NCBI RefSeq assembly: GCF_042670205.1
Contig: NZ_JBHUWD010000005.1
Location: 90,459 to 154,458, forward strand
DNA from: Luteimicrobium sp042670205
Lineage (GTDB): Bacteria > Actinomycetota > Actinomycetes > Actinomycetales > Cellulomonadaceae
DNA length: 64,000 nt
Direction of reading: 5' to 3'
Every line of letters starts with the position of its first letter. The stretch's first letter is position 1. The translations under genes were made by a program, and so were the position numbers. A model generated the notes under the pieces. That model saw nothing but the letters and a program-made list of their open reading frames with translations. It did not search any database and was not told the origin of the DNA. This document shows, one piece after another, positions 52,398 through 61,254 of this stretch.

Positions 52398-53420
52398 ATG
52401 AGCACCGACCGCCAGACCACGGCACCGACCCTCGACGAGGTCGCGCTCGCCGCCGGCGTGTCACGCTCGACCGCGTCGCGCGCCATCAACGGCGGCGACC
52501 GCGTCTCCCCCGAGGCCCAGGCCGCGGTCGACGCCGCCGTCGCCCGGCTCGGCTACACGCCGAACCGGGCGGCGCGGTCGCTCGTGACCCGCCGGACGGG
52601 TTCGATCGCGCTCGTCATCCCCGAGCCCGACGGGCGCGTCCTCGCCGACCCGTTCCTCGCGGGCACGCTGCGCGGTGTCGGGCACGCGCTCGACCCGACG
52701 GACCTCCAGCTCGTGCTGCTCATCGCGCGCCCGGGCGAGCACGCGGGCCGGATCGCCCGGTATCTCAACGGTGGCCACGTCGACGGCGCGATCATCGCCT
52801 CCCACCACCAGGGCGACGAGCTCGAGAACGCGATCATGGCCGCGCACCTGCCGGCCGTCTTCATCGGCCGCCCCGCGGTCGAGGCCGAGTCGCTCGTCTA
52901 CGTGGACGTCGACAACGTCGCGGCCGCCCGCCGCGCGACCCAGCGCCTGGTCGAGGCGGGCCGCACGCGCATCGCCACGATCGCCGGGCCGCTGGACATG
53001 TCCGTCGGCCACGACCGCCTCGAGGGCTGGCGCTCCGCTCTCGCCGACGCGGGGCTCGGGGTGACCGCGAGCGCCGACGGCGACTTCACGCTGACGGGCG
53101 GCGCGATCGCGATGCAGCGCCTGCTCGACGACCACCCCGACCTCGACGCCGTGTTCGCGGCGTCCGACCTCATGGCGCAGGGCGCGCTGCGGGTGCTCCA
53201 GTCCGCGGGCCGCAACGTGCCGGGCGACGTGTCCGTGATCGGCTTCGACGACCTCGGGGTGGCGGCCGCCACGACGCCGCCGCTCACCACGCTGCGCAAT
53301 CCCGTCGAGCAGATGGCGCGGACCGCGACCAACGTCCTGCTCGACGAGCTCGAGGGCCGTGGCCGGGCGACCCGGCCGATCCTCTACCCGGCCGAGCTCG
53401 TGGAGCGCGCGTCCGTCTGA
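52398..53420 (+). CDS. cebR: LacI-family repressor of the ceb operon
   Basis: 340 aa. The DNA-binding head begins PTLDEVALAAGVSRSTASRAINGG and the hinge helix is PNRAARSLVTRRTGSIAL, shown in parts (TLDEVALAAGVSRST; NRAARSLVTRR). A periplasmic-binding-type sensor follows. The gene closes the ceb cluster, and the operators upstream of cebE match the CebR/CelR consensus, so this protein is the probable repressor relieved by cellobiose. ATG 52398 gives a 23-residue N-terminal arm; an earlier ATG at 52362 seems less likely. Confidence 0.9.
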   Translation: MSTDRQTTAPTLDEVALAAGVSRSTASRAINGGDRVSPEAQAAVDAAVARLGYTPNRAARSLVTRRTGSIALVIPEPDGRVLADPFLAGTLRGVGHALDPTDLQLVLLIARPGEHAGRIARYLNGGHVDGAIIASHHQGDELENAIMAAHLPAVFIGRPAVEAESLVYVDVDNVAAARRATQRLVEAGRTRIATIAGPLDMSVGHDRLEGWRSALADAGLGVTASADGDFTLTGGAIAMQRLLDDHPDLDAVFAASDLMAQGALRVLQSAGRNVPGDVSVIGFDDLGVAAATTPPLTTLRNPVEQMARTATNVLLDELEGRGRATRPILYPAELVERASV

Positions 53421-53496
53421 CGCGCCGCCGCCACTCCCCCGGCGCCGCGACCGCTCCTGCCAGCGAACACGGCTCGCCCGCGTCGGTGGGACTCCC

Positions 53497-53502
53497 TACG
53501 CT
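53497..53502 (+). promoter_or_regulatory. candidate -10 box of AlkZ-like gene
   Basis: TACGCT, 6 nt before ATG 53509. Confidence 0.4.
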
Positions 53503-53508
53503 CGCGGC

Positions 53509-54678
53509 ATGGCACAGGAGCTGACCCGCCGGGACGTCGTCGCCTTCCGGACCCGTGCGCACGGCCTCGACGCCGCTCCCGGGTCGGTCCACGACCCGGA
53601 CGTGCTCCGTGTCCTCGACCTCGGGGTCCAGGACACGGGCACCGACGGTGCGCTCTGGGCGCTCGTCGTCCGCGGGCTCGCGCTCGGTACCGACCCGTGG
53701 GACGGGCTCGCCCTAACCTGGACGCTGCGCGGGGCTCCCCACGCCTACCGGCGCCGGGACCTCGCGGCGGTCGCCGTCGCGACCGCTCCCCTCTCGCCCG
53801 ACGACGCCGCCAAGCGCGTGCTCGACGCCGCCAAGCCCCTGAGGGAGGCCGGCGTCCCCGTGCTCGACTCGCTGCGTGAGATCGCGGCGCTCGAGCGGGG
53901 GATCGTCGACCGGCCGACCGTGAAGGGCGACCTGTCGACCCGGCTGACGGCCGGGCTCCGACCCGAGCAGCTCCGCTGGTGCAACCCGTGCCAGGCCACG
54001 CACTCGTGGGAGCTGCCGTTCCGGCTCGCGGCCCTCCAGGCGGGGCTCGAGCTCGAACCGGGCACCTCGCCGCCCGTGCTCCGCCGCGTCCCCGGGCTGG
54101 AGCCGCCGGGGTACGCGCACGCGGGCACCGACGCCGAGCCGCGGTTCGACGTCGTCCGGTCGTACCTGCGCGTGTTCGGCCCCGCGACGGTCCGCGAGGT
54201 CGCCGCCTACGTCGACGCTCCCGCCCGCGACGTCCAGGCCCGCTGGCCCGACGACGCCGTGGAGGTCGAGGTGACCGACGTCGAGCCGACGCTCCTGCGG
54301 GGGCGCGCCGAGCCGCGCTTCCTGCTCGCGGACGACCTCGCGGACGTGTCGCGGCGCGCGGACCCCGCGCAGGCCGACCGCGCCGTCCACCTGCTCGGGC
54401 CGTTCGACCCGTACCTGCAGCTCCGGGACCGCGCGACGCTCGTCCCCGACCCGGCCGCGCAGAAGGACCTGTGGCGCACGCTCGGCCGGCCCGGCGCCGT
54501 CGTCGCGGGCGGCGAGGTGCTCGGGACCTGGCGCCCGAGGACGTCCGGGAGACGGCTGAACGTCCACGTCGTGCCGTGGACGCCGCTCGACGCCGCCACG
54601 TGGGACCGCGTCGAGGCTGCCGCCGCGCGGCTCGCGGCACACCGCGGCGTGCCGCTGGCGGGCGTCGAGCGGGACTGA
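53509..54678 (+). CDS. winged-helix (AlkZ-like, HTH_42) protein
   Basis: 389 aa. The N-terminal third (LTRRDVVAFRTRAHGL, LDLGVQDTG), a central ERGIVDRPTVKGDLSTRL, and the late VHLLGPFDPYLQLRDR fit the HTH_42/AlkZ family of DNA glycosylase-like winged-helix proteins. The catalytic QxQ element of AlkZ appears as QDT here, so glycosylase activity is uncertain. ATG 53509 is preceded by TACGCT with a 6 nt gap. Convergent with putA across 37 bp. Confidence 0.75.
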   Translation: MAQELTRRDVVAFRTRAHGLDAAPGSVHDPDVLRVLDLGVQDTGTDGALWALVVRGLALGTDPWDGLALTWTLRGAPHAYRRRDLAAVAVATAPLSPDDAAKRVLDAAKPLREAGVPVLDSLREIAALERGIVDRPTVKGDLSTRLTAGLRPEQLRWCNPCQATHSWELPFRLAALQAGLELEPGTSPPVLRRVPGLEPPGYAHAGTDAEPRFDVVRSYLRVFGPATVREVAAYVDAPARDVQARWPDDAVEVEVTDVEPTLLRGRAEPRFLLADDLADVSRRADPAQADRAVHLLGPFDPYLQLRDRATLVPDPAAQKDLWRTLGRPGAVVAGGEVLGTWRPRTSGRRLNVHVVPWTPLDAATWDRVEAAAARLAAHRGVPLAGVERD

Positions 54679-54715
54679 CGGAGCGCCCGTCCCGCCCGAC
54701 GCACGGGCTGCCGCG

Positions 54716-57700
54716 TCAGCGCGGCGACACGTGCCCGTACCGGTGTCGGGTGCGGCTCACGGCCTGCTCGCGGACGACCGCGAGGAGCTCGCGCTCCCCG
54801 CTCGCGACGACGGGCTGGTCCAGGACGGTCACGGCGCCGGCCTGCTGGGCGGCGGCCTCGCGCAGGCCGGGCGCTCCCCCGACGACCCGCACGCGCCCCG
54901 AGACCTCGCCCGACGCGACCCGCGCGGCGAACGCCTCGTGCGACTCGGGGGCGCCAGCGACGCTCGTCCCGCCGGGCGCGACGCTCACGACTGCCGGGAC
55001 ACCCGCCGTCCGGGCCGCGTGCAGCACGCGACGCACCTCGACGTCCTGTGCGCCGTCGCCGACGCGCACGGTCAGGACGTCGACCGGGCGGTACCGCAGG
55101 GCGTCCTCCTCTGCGCGCAGCGCCGACGGGTCGTGCCGGCGCGCGAACACCGTGTCCCACGCGCGCCGGTCGTCGCCCTCCGCCCAGGCGAGCCACGCCG
55201 CGGGCTCGGTCTCGCGCGGGGGCACGGGTCCGCCGTCGGCCGTGGTCCGGTCGACCCACGCCCCGAGCTGCCCGACGTAGTGCGGGCCGCCGGCCTTCGC
55301 CCCCGGCCCGACGACGCTCGCCTTCCACCCGCCGAACGGCTGCCGTCGCACGATCGCGCCCGTGATGTGGCGGTTCACGTAGACGTTCCCCGCCTCGACG
55401 CCGTCGAGCCAGCGCTCGACCTCGGTGTCGTCGAGCGAGTGGATGCCCGCTGTGAGGCCGAAGGTGACCGCGTTCTGCAGGTCGATCGCCTCGTCGAGCG
55501 TGGCCGCCGTCATCACGCCGAGGACGGGGCCGAAGCACTCGGTCCGGTGGAACCACGAGCCCGGTGCGACGCCCTCCTTGAGGCCGGGCGTCCAGAGGCG
55601 GTCGTCGTCGAGACGGCGGGGGCGCACGAGCCAGCGCTCGCCCTCGTCGAGGGTCGTCAGGGCGCGCAGCAGCTTGCCCTCCGCGGGCTCCGTGAGCGGA
55701 CCCATGACGGTGCCGAGGTCCGTGGGGAGACCCACCGCGAGCGAGCCGACGGCGTCGACGAGCTGGCGGCGCAGCCGCGCGCCCGTCGGGGTCGAGCGGT
55801 CGCCCGCGGCGCCCACGAGGATCAGGAGCGACGCGGCCGAGCACTTCTGGCCCGCGTGTCCGAACGCCGAGCGGACGAGGTCCGCGACCGCGAGGTCGGG
55901 GTCCGCGGCCGGGGTCACGACGATCGCGTTCTTGCCGGACGTCTCGGCCAGCACGTCGCGGCCGGGCCGCCAGGAGGCGAAGAGCCGCGCCGTCTCGATC
56001 GAGCCCGTCAGCACGACGCGTGCCACGTCCGGGTGCGTCACCAGGCGGCGGCCGGGCGTCTCGGTGCCCTCGCCGTCGGCGACGCGGACGAGCTGCACGA
56101 GGTCGGGGTCGGCACCGCACTCCGTGAGCGCGGCGCGGACCGCGTCGACGACGACCTCGAAGCAGCGCGGCGTCGGGTGCGCGGGCTTCGCGATCACGGG
56201 CGAGCCGGCGGCGAGCGCCGCGAGGACGCCACCCGCGGGGATGGAGACGGGGAAGTTCCAGGGCGGGGTCACGAGCGTGACGCCTCGCGGCTCGAACGTC
56301 GCGCCCGGCACCGCGTCGGGGTGCGCCGGGTCGAGGCGCTCGGCCGAGCCGGCGTACCAGCGCGCGAAGTCGACCGCCTCGCTCACCTCGGGGTCGGCCT
56401 CCGCGACCGTCTTGCCGGGCTCGTGGACCATCGCCGCGACGAGGTCGGTGCGCGCCGCCTCGAGGTGCCGGGCGGCGGCGCGCAGGACGCGCGCCCGCTC
56501 CGAGGGAGGCGTCGCGGCCCAGCTCGGCGCGAGGCGGGTCGCGCGGGCCACGACCTCGTCGACCTGCGCCGTCGTCGTCAGGGGGACGGTGCGCGGGGCG
56601 CCCGCCGCCGCGGGGTCGCGCGCGACGATCTCCCCCGCCCACGCGCGCGACGCCTCGACCGCCGGGTCGGTGTCGGGGGCGTTCTCGAACTTGTCAGAAG
56701 CTGACGGCACTCCACTGCCGTGAGGTTCTGACACGTCGGGGGTGGGGCGGGGACGACGGCGCGGGGTCAGGTCCTCGGGCGTCGTCGCCGCGGCCCGGGC
56801 GACGGCGGCGCGGAACGCACGCTCCTGGCCGGCCAGCCCGCCCGACGGCGCGTCGTCGCCCGCGAACAGCGCGTGCAGGAAGTTCTGCGGGGCCGCGTTC
56901 TCGTCGAGGCGCCGCACGAGGTACGAGATCGCGACGTCGAAGTCCTCGTCGCGCACGACCGGCGCGTACAGGACGACCCGTCCTCCGTGGACGTTGCCCG
57001 GCTCGCGGTCGCGTGCGACCTCGTCGCGGACGGCGCGCGCCTCGCCGGGCGCCATGCCCTGCAGCATCTCGACGTCGAGCGCCTCCGTCACGCCGCGCGA
57101 CCGCGCCAGCCCGACGGCGTACGCGACGTGGAACAGGTTGTGGCTCGCGCAGCCGATCCGGACGCCGTGGGTACGGGCGGGGTCGAGCGCGCGCACGAGG
57201 AGCCGGACATAGTTCGCGTCGGTCTCCTCCTTCGAGCCGTAGGGCGCGGGCTCCCAGTCGTGGAGCTCGGCCTCGACGTGCTCCATCGCGAGGTTCGCGC
57301 CCTTGACGAGGCGCACCTTGATCCGCGCTCCTCCCCGCTCGACGCGGCGCAGCGCGAAGGCCGTGAGCTCGTCGAGCGCGGCGACGGCGTCCGGCAGGTA
57401 GGCCTGCAGGACGATGCCCGCCTCGTACCCGAGCAGCTCGTCGCGCCCCAGCAGGTCCTCGAACACGGCGACCGTGAGGGCGAGGTCGCGGTACTCCTCC
57501 ATGTCGAGGTTCACGAACGTCCCGGAGTCCCGCGCGGCCCGGAACAGCGGCAGCAGCCGCTCGACGACGCGCTCGCGCGACCCGTCGAGGTCCCACGTGA
57601 CCAGCTGCGCGGCGACCGACGACACCTTGACCGACACGTAGTCGACGGACGGGCGCCGGACCAGCTCGACGGTCCGGTCGAGGCGTGCGCGGGCCTCGTC

Positions 57701-58300
57701 GTCGCCGAGGACGGCCTCGCCCAGCAGGTTGACGTTGAGGCCGAAGCCCTGCGCCCGGGTCCGGGCGAGGTGCTCGTCGAGCCCGGGGCCCGCGTCGGCG
57801 ACGAGGTGCCCGACGAGCTGGCGGAGCCGGCGCCGGGCCGCCGGCACGACGACGCGCGGCGCGGTGGGCGCGAGCCGCGCCCCCGCCTGCAGGGCCCAGC
57901 GGTCGAGGGGGCCGAGGAAGCTCGAGCCCGTCTGCCCGACGCCGGACGCCAGCCCGCCCAGGCGGGCGAGCCCGCGCGCGGCGACGTCGAGGTCGAGGGG
58001 GCGGGCGACGTCGTCGACGAACCGGAGGGCGAGCTCGAGGCCCGCGGGGTCGGAGACGAGGGCGCCGAGACGGTCGGCGGTCCGCTGCTCGCGGCGGACC
58101 CCGCCGCCCGACTCGGCCCGCGCGAGCGCGAGCCACGACCGCGCGCGGCGGACGGCGTCGTCGACCAGGGGCGCCGCGGGCGCGGGGGCGGAGGCGGGTA
58201 CGGGTGCGGTGGCGGCGGGCGTGGACGGGCGGCCGGGGGTGGGGTCGCCGTCGCGCCCTGCCGCGCGGCCAGGGGTGCGGCCGTCGGTGGGGAGCGTCAT
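54716..58300 (-). CDS. putA: bifunctional proline dehydrogenase / glutamate-semialdehyde dehydrogenase
   Basis: 1194 aa. An Ala/Pro-rich N-terminus leads to the FAD-dependent PRODH domain (about 50-480; VRLVKGANLAMEHVEAELHDW, shown by RLVKGANLAMEH). A linker at about 485-540 precedes the P5C dehydrogenase domain, with E786 in AETSGKNA and catalytic C820 in GQKCSAAS. The domain opens FENAPDTDPA. The linker contains palindromic repeat copy D in frame (about residues 523-537, SEPHGSGVPSASDK). Together with glutamate dehydrogenase (59350) it channels proline to 2-oxoglutarate. ATG 58300 is the first start after the upstream gene's promoter area; the ribosome site is weak. Confidence 0.93.
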   Translation of the reverse strand: MTLPTDGRTPGRAAGRDGDPTPGRPSTPAATAPVPASAPAPAAPLVDDAVRRARSWLALARAESGGGVRREQRTADRLGALVSDPAGLELALRFVDDVARPLDLDVAARGLARLGGLASGVGQTGSSFLGPLDRWALQAGARLAPTAPRVVVPAARRRLRQLVGHLVADAGPGLDEHLARTRAQGFGLNVNLLGEAVLGDDEARARLDRTVELVRRPSVDYVSVKVSSVAAQLVTWDLDGSRERVVERLLPLFRAARDSGTFVNLDMEEYRDLALTVAVFEDLLGRDELLGYEAGIVLQAYLPDAVAALDELTAFALRRVERGGARIKVRLVKGANLAMEHVEAELHDWEPAPYGSKEETDANYVRLLVRALDPARTHGVRIGCASHNLFHVAYAVGLARSRGVTEALDVEMLQGMAPGEARAVRDEVARDREPGNVHGGRVVLYAPVVRDEDFDVAISYLVRRLDENAAPQNFLHALFAGDDAPSGGLAGQERAFRAAVARAAATTPEDLTPRRRPRPTPDVSEPHGSGVPSASDKFENAPDTDPAVEASRAWAGEIVARDPAAAGAPRTVPLTTTAQVDEVVARATRLAPSWAATPPSERARVLRAAARHLEAARTDLVAAMVHEPGKTVAEADPEVSEAVDFARWYAGSAERLDPAHPDAVPGATFEPRGVTLVTPPWNFPVSIPAGGVLAALAAGSPVIAKPAHPTPRCFEVVVDAVRAALTECGADPDLVQLVRVADGEGTETPGRRLVTHPDVARVVLTGSIETARLFASWRPGRDVLAETSGKNAIVVTPAADPDLAVADLVRSAFGHAGQKCSAASLLILVGAAGDRSTPTGARLRRQLVDAVGSLAVGLPTDLGTVMGPLTEPAEGKLLRALTTLDEGERWLVRPRRLDDDRLWTPGLKEGVAPGSWFHRTECFGPVLGVMTAATLDEAIDLQNAVTFGLTAGIHSLDDTEVERWLDGVEAGNVYVNRHITGAIVRRQPFGGWKASVVGPGAKAGGPHYVGQLGAWVDRTTADGGPVPPRETEPAAWLAWAEGDDRRAWDTVFARRHDPSALRAEEDALRYRPVDVLTVRVGDGAQDVEVRRVLHAARTAGVPAVVSVAPGGTSVAGAPESHEAFAARVASGEVSGRVRVVGGAPGLREAAAQQAGAVTVLDQPVVASGERELLAVVREQAVSRTRHRYGHVSPR
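56692..56733. repeat. palindromic repeat family 1, copy D, in frame inside putA
   Basis: 42 bp (14 codons), 18 nt arms with two mismatches and loop CTCCAC. It keeps the putA reading frame and adds a hydrophilic, Gly/Ser/Pro-rich stretch between the two enzyme domains. Confidence 0.9.
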
Positions 58301-58378
58301 GCGCCCAGCGTGCCGCGTCGGGGTCGTCGCCGCACCCCCCGCGGCGCGACGCGCCGCGGGGCGGGAGAAGATGGAGTC

Positions 58379-59164
58379 ATGGCAAGCACCCCCGCTCCGA
58401 TCCCCACCGCGTCCCTCCCGGGCGGCGACATCCCGCTGCTCGGCATCGGCACGTGGCAGTCCACCGGCGACGACGCCTACCGCGCCGTCCTGCACGCGCT
58501 CGAGGCCGGCTACCGGCACGTCGACACCGCGACCGGGTACGGCAACCAGAACCAGGTCGGTCGCGCGCTCGCGGAGTCCGCGGTCGCCCGCGACGACGTC
58601 TTCGTCACCACCAAGCTCCCGCCGAGCCAGGCGCACCGCGTCCGCGAGACCCTCGAGGAGTCGCTCGACGAGCTCGGCACCGACCACCTCGACCTGTGGC
58701 TCATCCACTGGCCCGTCGACGGCGAGGCGCGCCCCGACGTCTGGGAGCAGTTCGTGGCCGCGCGCGACGAGGGCCTCGTCCGGTCCATCGGCGTGAGCAA
58801 CTACTCGGTCGCGCAGATCGACGAGCTCGTCGCCGCGACCGGCGAGACGCCCGCGATCGACCAGATCCCGTGGAGCCCCACCGACTACGACGCGGACCTC
58901 GTCGCAGCGCTGCACGAGCGCGGCGTCGTCCTCGAGGGGTACTCCCCCTTCAAGCGCACCGACCTCGACGCGCCCGTGCTCGCCGAGATCGCGGCCGCGC
59001 ACGGCGTGACGCCCACGCAGGTCGTCCTGCGCTGGCACCTCGACCACGGGTTCGTCGCGATCCCGAAGTCGATCCGGCCCGAGCGCATCGACGCCAACCT
59101 CGACGTCACGGGCTTCTCGCTCGACGCGGGCGAGCTCGCGCGCATCGACGCCCTCGGCGCCTGA
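58379..59164 (+). CDS. aldo/keto reductase
   Basis: 261 aa NADPH-dependent reductase of the AKR superfamily. The full catalytic tetrad is visible: D49, Y54, K79 and H110 (DTATGYGN, TTKLPP, LIHWP). The length and SIRPERI-type cofactor segment (IPKSIRPERI) suit the 2,5-diketo-gluconate reductase-like branch. The substrate is unknown. ATG 58379 follows GGGAGAAG. Divergent from putA; a strong hairpin follows the stop. Confidence 0.92.
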   Translation: MASTPAPIPTASLPGGDIPLLGIGTWQSTGDDAYRAVLHALEAGYRHVDTATGYGNQNQVGRALAESAVARDDVFVTTKLPPSQAHRVRETLEESLDELGTDHLDLWLIHWPVDGEARPDVWEQFVAARDEGLVRSIGVSNYSVAQIDELVAATGETPAIDQIPWSPTDYDADLVAALHERGVVLEGYSPFKRTDLDAPVLAEIAAAHGVTPTQVVLRWHLDHGFVAIPKSIRPERIDANLDVTGFSLDAGELARIDALGA

Positions 59165-59180
59165 CGCCCTCGGGGCCCGA

Positions 59181-59225
59181 CGACGCGCGCGGGACCGGCG
59201 GGTTCGCCCGCCGGCCCGCGCGTCG
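59181..59225 (+). terminator. hairpin terminator after aldo/keto reductase
   Basis: CCGGCGGG-TTCG-CCCGCCGG core stem (8 bp, UUCG tetraloop) extended by CGCGGG/CCCGCG and CGACG/CGTCG. Starts 17 bp after the stop. Confidence 0.7.
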
Positions 59226-59349
59226 GACGTCCGGCCTACCCGCGCGGGGGCGATAGCGTGGACCCGAGCCGCACACCCCGCGGCGCGCCCCCGCGGCCCC
59301 GCCCCGACCGGGCTGGGCCGCACCACAGGCCTCAGGAGAAGCCGCAGAG

Positions 59350-60624
59350 ATGATGACGACGACGTCACGCCCGTTCCGCTCCGCCAACCCCGCCCTCGAC
59401 AACGCGCTCGGCCAGCTCGCCGGAGCCGTCGAGATCCTCGGGTACCACGCGGGCATCCACGAGACCCTCGCGACCCCGCGCCGCGAGATCAACGTCGCGG
59501 TCCCGCTGCGCCGCGACGACGGCACGGTCCAGGTGTTCCGCGGCCACCGTGTGCAGCACAACGTGTCCCGCGGCCCCGGCAAGGGCGGCCTGCGGTTCCA
59601 CCCGAGCGTCGACATCGACGAGGTCCGCGCGCTCGCGATGCTCATGACCTGGAAGTGCGCGGTCGTCGACCTGCCGTACGGCGGCGCGAAGGGCGGCGTC
59701 GACATCGACCCGTCCGAGCACAGCGTGTCCGAGCTCGAGCGCGTCACCCGCCGCTACACGAGCGAGATCATGCCGCTCATCGGCCCGACGCAGGACATCA
59801 TGGCGCCCGACATGGGCACCGGCGAACGCGAGATGGCGTGGGTCATGGACACCTACTCCGTCAACGTCGGGCACACCATCCCGGCCGTCGTCACCGGCAA
59901 GCCCCTGGCGATCGGCGGCTCGCGCGGCCGGGGCACCGCCACGGCGCGCGGCATCTACCACGTCGCCGACGCCGCGATGACGCACGCAGGTGACCGCCTC
60001 AAGGGCTCGCGCGTGGCCGTCCAGGGCTTCGGCAAGGTCGGCGCCAACGCCGCCAAGATCTTCGCCGACGAGGGCGCCGTCGTCACGCACGTGTCCGACG
60101 CCTTCGGCGCCGTCGTCAACGGCGACGGGCTCGACGTCGACGCGCTCCTCGAGCACGTCGCGTCCACCGGCTCCGTGGTCGGGTTCGATCTCGCCGACGC
60201 CGTCGACGGGGCCGCCGTGCTGACGGCCGACGTCGACCTGCTCGTCCCCGCGGCGATCGACTCGGTGATCACGGTCGACAACGCGTCCGACGTGAAGGCG
60301 CGCTACGTCGTCGAGGGTGCGAACGGGCCCACCACCCAGGACGCCGACACGATCCTCGGCAAGAACGGCGTGACCGTCGTGCCGGACATCCTCGCCAACG
60401 CGGGCGGCGTCATCGTGTCGTACTTCGAATGGGTCCAGGCCAACCAGACGTACTGGTGGACCGACGCCGAGATCGAGGACCGCCTCGCCGGGCGCATGCG
60501 GTCCGCCTACACCGAGGTCGCGCACCACGCGCACGACCACGACCTCACGCTCCGCGACGCGGCCCTCGTCATCGGCGTCCAGCGCGTCGCCGACGCGCAC
60601 CGCCTGCGCGGCCTCTACCCCTGA
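59350..60624 (+). CDS. gdhA: glutamate dehydrogenase
   Basis: 424 aa hexameric-type Glu/Leu/Phe/Val dehydrogenase. GKGGLRFHPSVD, the catalytic Lys of PYGGAKGG, the Asp of DIMAPDMGTG and the NAD loop VQGFGKVGANAA are all intact. It interconverts glutamate and 2-oxoglutarate plus ammonia. The ATG has a CAGGAGAAG site. Its position next to putA suggests glutamate from proline catabolism as the substrate pool. Cofactor preference cannot be read with certainty. Confidence 0.95.
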   Translation: MMTTTSRPFRSANPALDNALGQLAGAVEILGYHAGIHETLATPRREINVAVPLRRDDGTVQVFRGHRVQHNVSRGPGKGGLRFHPSVDIDEVRALAMLMTWKCAVVDLPYGGAKGGVDIDPSEHSVSELERVTRRYTSEIMPLIGPTQDIMAPDMGTGEREMAWVMDTYSVNVGHTIPAVVTGKPLAIGGSRGRGTATARGIYHVADAAMTHAGDRLKGSRVAVQGFGKVGANAAKIFADEGAVVTHVSDAFGAVVNGDGLDVDALLEHVASTGSVVGFDLADAVDGAAVLTADVDLLVPAAIDSVITVDNASDVKARYVVEGANGPTTQDADTILGKNGVTVVPDILANAGGVIVSYFEWVQANQTYWWTDAEIEDRLAGRMRSAYTEVAHHAHDHDLTLRDAALVIGVQRVADAHRLRGLYP

Positions 60625-60642
60625 TCGGCGCGGCCGCGGCGC

Positions 60643-61251
60643 TCAGACGAGGCTGAAGCCCGCCGGGAGGGTGCCGCGGCCCAGGAGCGCGTCGACGACG
60701 ACGTCCGCCTGGCCCGCGTCCACGGCCACCTCCGCGGCGAGCAGCGCGACGGCACGCAGGAGCGTCGTCGGGACGGTGAGCTCGAGGCCGAGCGCGCGGG
60801 CGAGGTCGCGGCTGTGCACCACGAACTCGAGCACGCGCGTGGGCAGGTAGTCGCGCACCCGGATGCCGCCGACGATGCTGGCCATGAGGTCGTCGGGCCC
60901 CGCGTCGGCGAGGCGCGCCAGCGTGCGGTCCCGCAGGTCGCCGACGGCGGCCAGGGGGTCGTCGCCGAGCGCGCGACCGGCGGCGCGTGCCCGCTCGTCG
61001 ATCGCGCCCGGGTCGCTCGACGCGAGCACGGCGGTCGTCGCGACGTAGTACGCGGACGCCGACCCGACCGCGGCCGACGCCGGCCGCTCGTCGAGGTAGG
61101 TCAGCACCGTCACGAACGACCGGCTCGTGTGCCCGACGAGGTCGCGGACGTCCCACGCGCCGAGCGCCGGACGCTGCCAGGCGTCGTCGGGCACGCGGGC
61201 CACGAGCCCGACGAACAGCGCCCCGGCCTCCTCGTAGAACGCGTCGCGCAC
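60643..61251 (-). CDS. maleylpyruvate isomerase-like / DinB-fold mycothiol-dependent protein
   Basis: 202 aa. WDVRDLVGHTSRSFVTVLTYL places His after the first helix pair, and RVLEFVVHSRDLARALG gives a second His, the usual metal triad positions of the maleylpyruvate-isomerase N-terminal (TIGR03083, DinB-2) fold. These enzymes often use mycothiol, consistent with an actinobacterium. The substrate is unknown. The start is GTG 61251, 3 bp after the sulfurtransferase stop, so the two form an operon. Confidence 0.8.
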   Translation of the reverse strand: MRDAFYEEAGALFVGLVARVPDDAWQRPALGAWDVRDLVGHTSRSFVTVLTYLDERPASAAVGSASAYYVATTAVLASSDPGAIDERARAAGRALGDDPLAAVGDLRDRTLARLADAGPDDLMASIVGGIRVRDYLPTRVLEFVVHSRDLARALGLELTVPTTLLRAVALLAAEVAVDAGQADVVVDALLGRGTLPAGFSLV

Positions 61252-61254
61252 GGC

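Noticed and set aside
37781..56733. Calling family 1 palindromes simple rho-independent terminators
   Set aside because: One copy is within putA and two are between divergent units; there is no U-tract. Only copy A is in a terminator-like position.
58301..59368. Extending PutA upstream to 59368
   Set aside because: The extension runs antisense through the aldo/keto reductase gene and has no PutA-like content.
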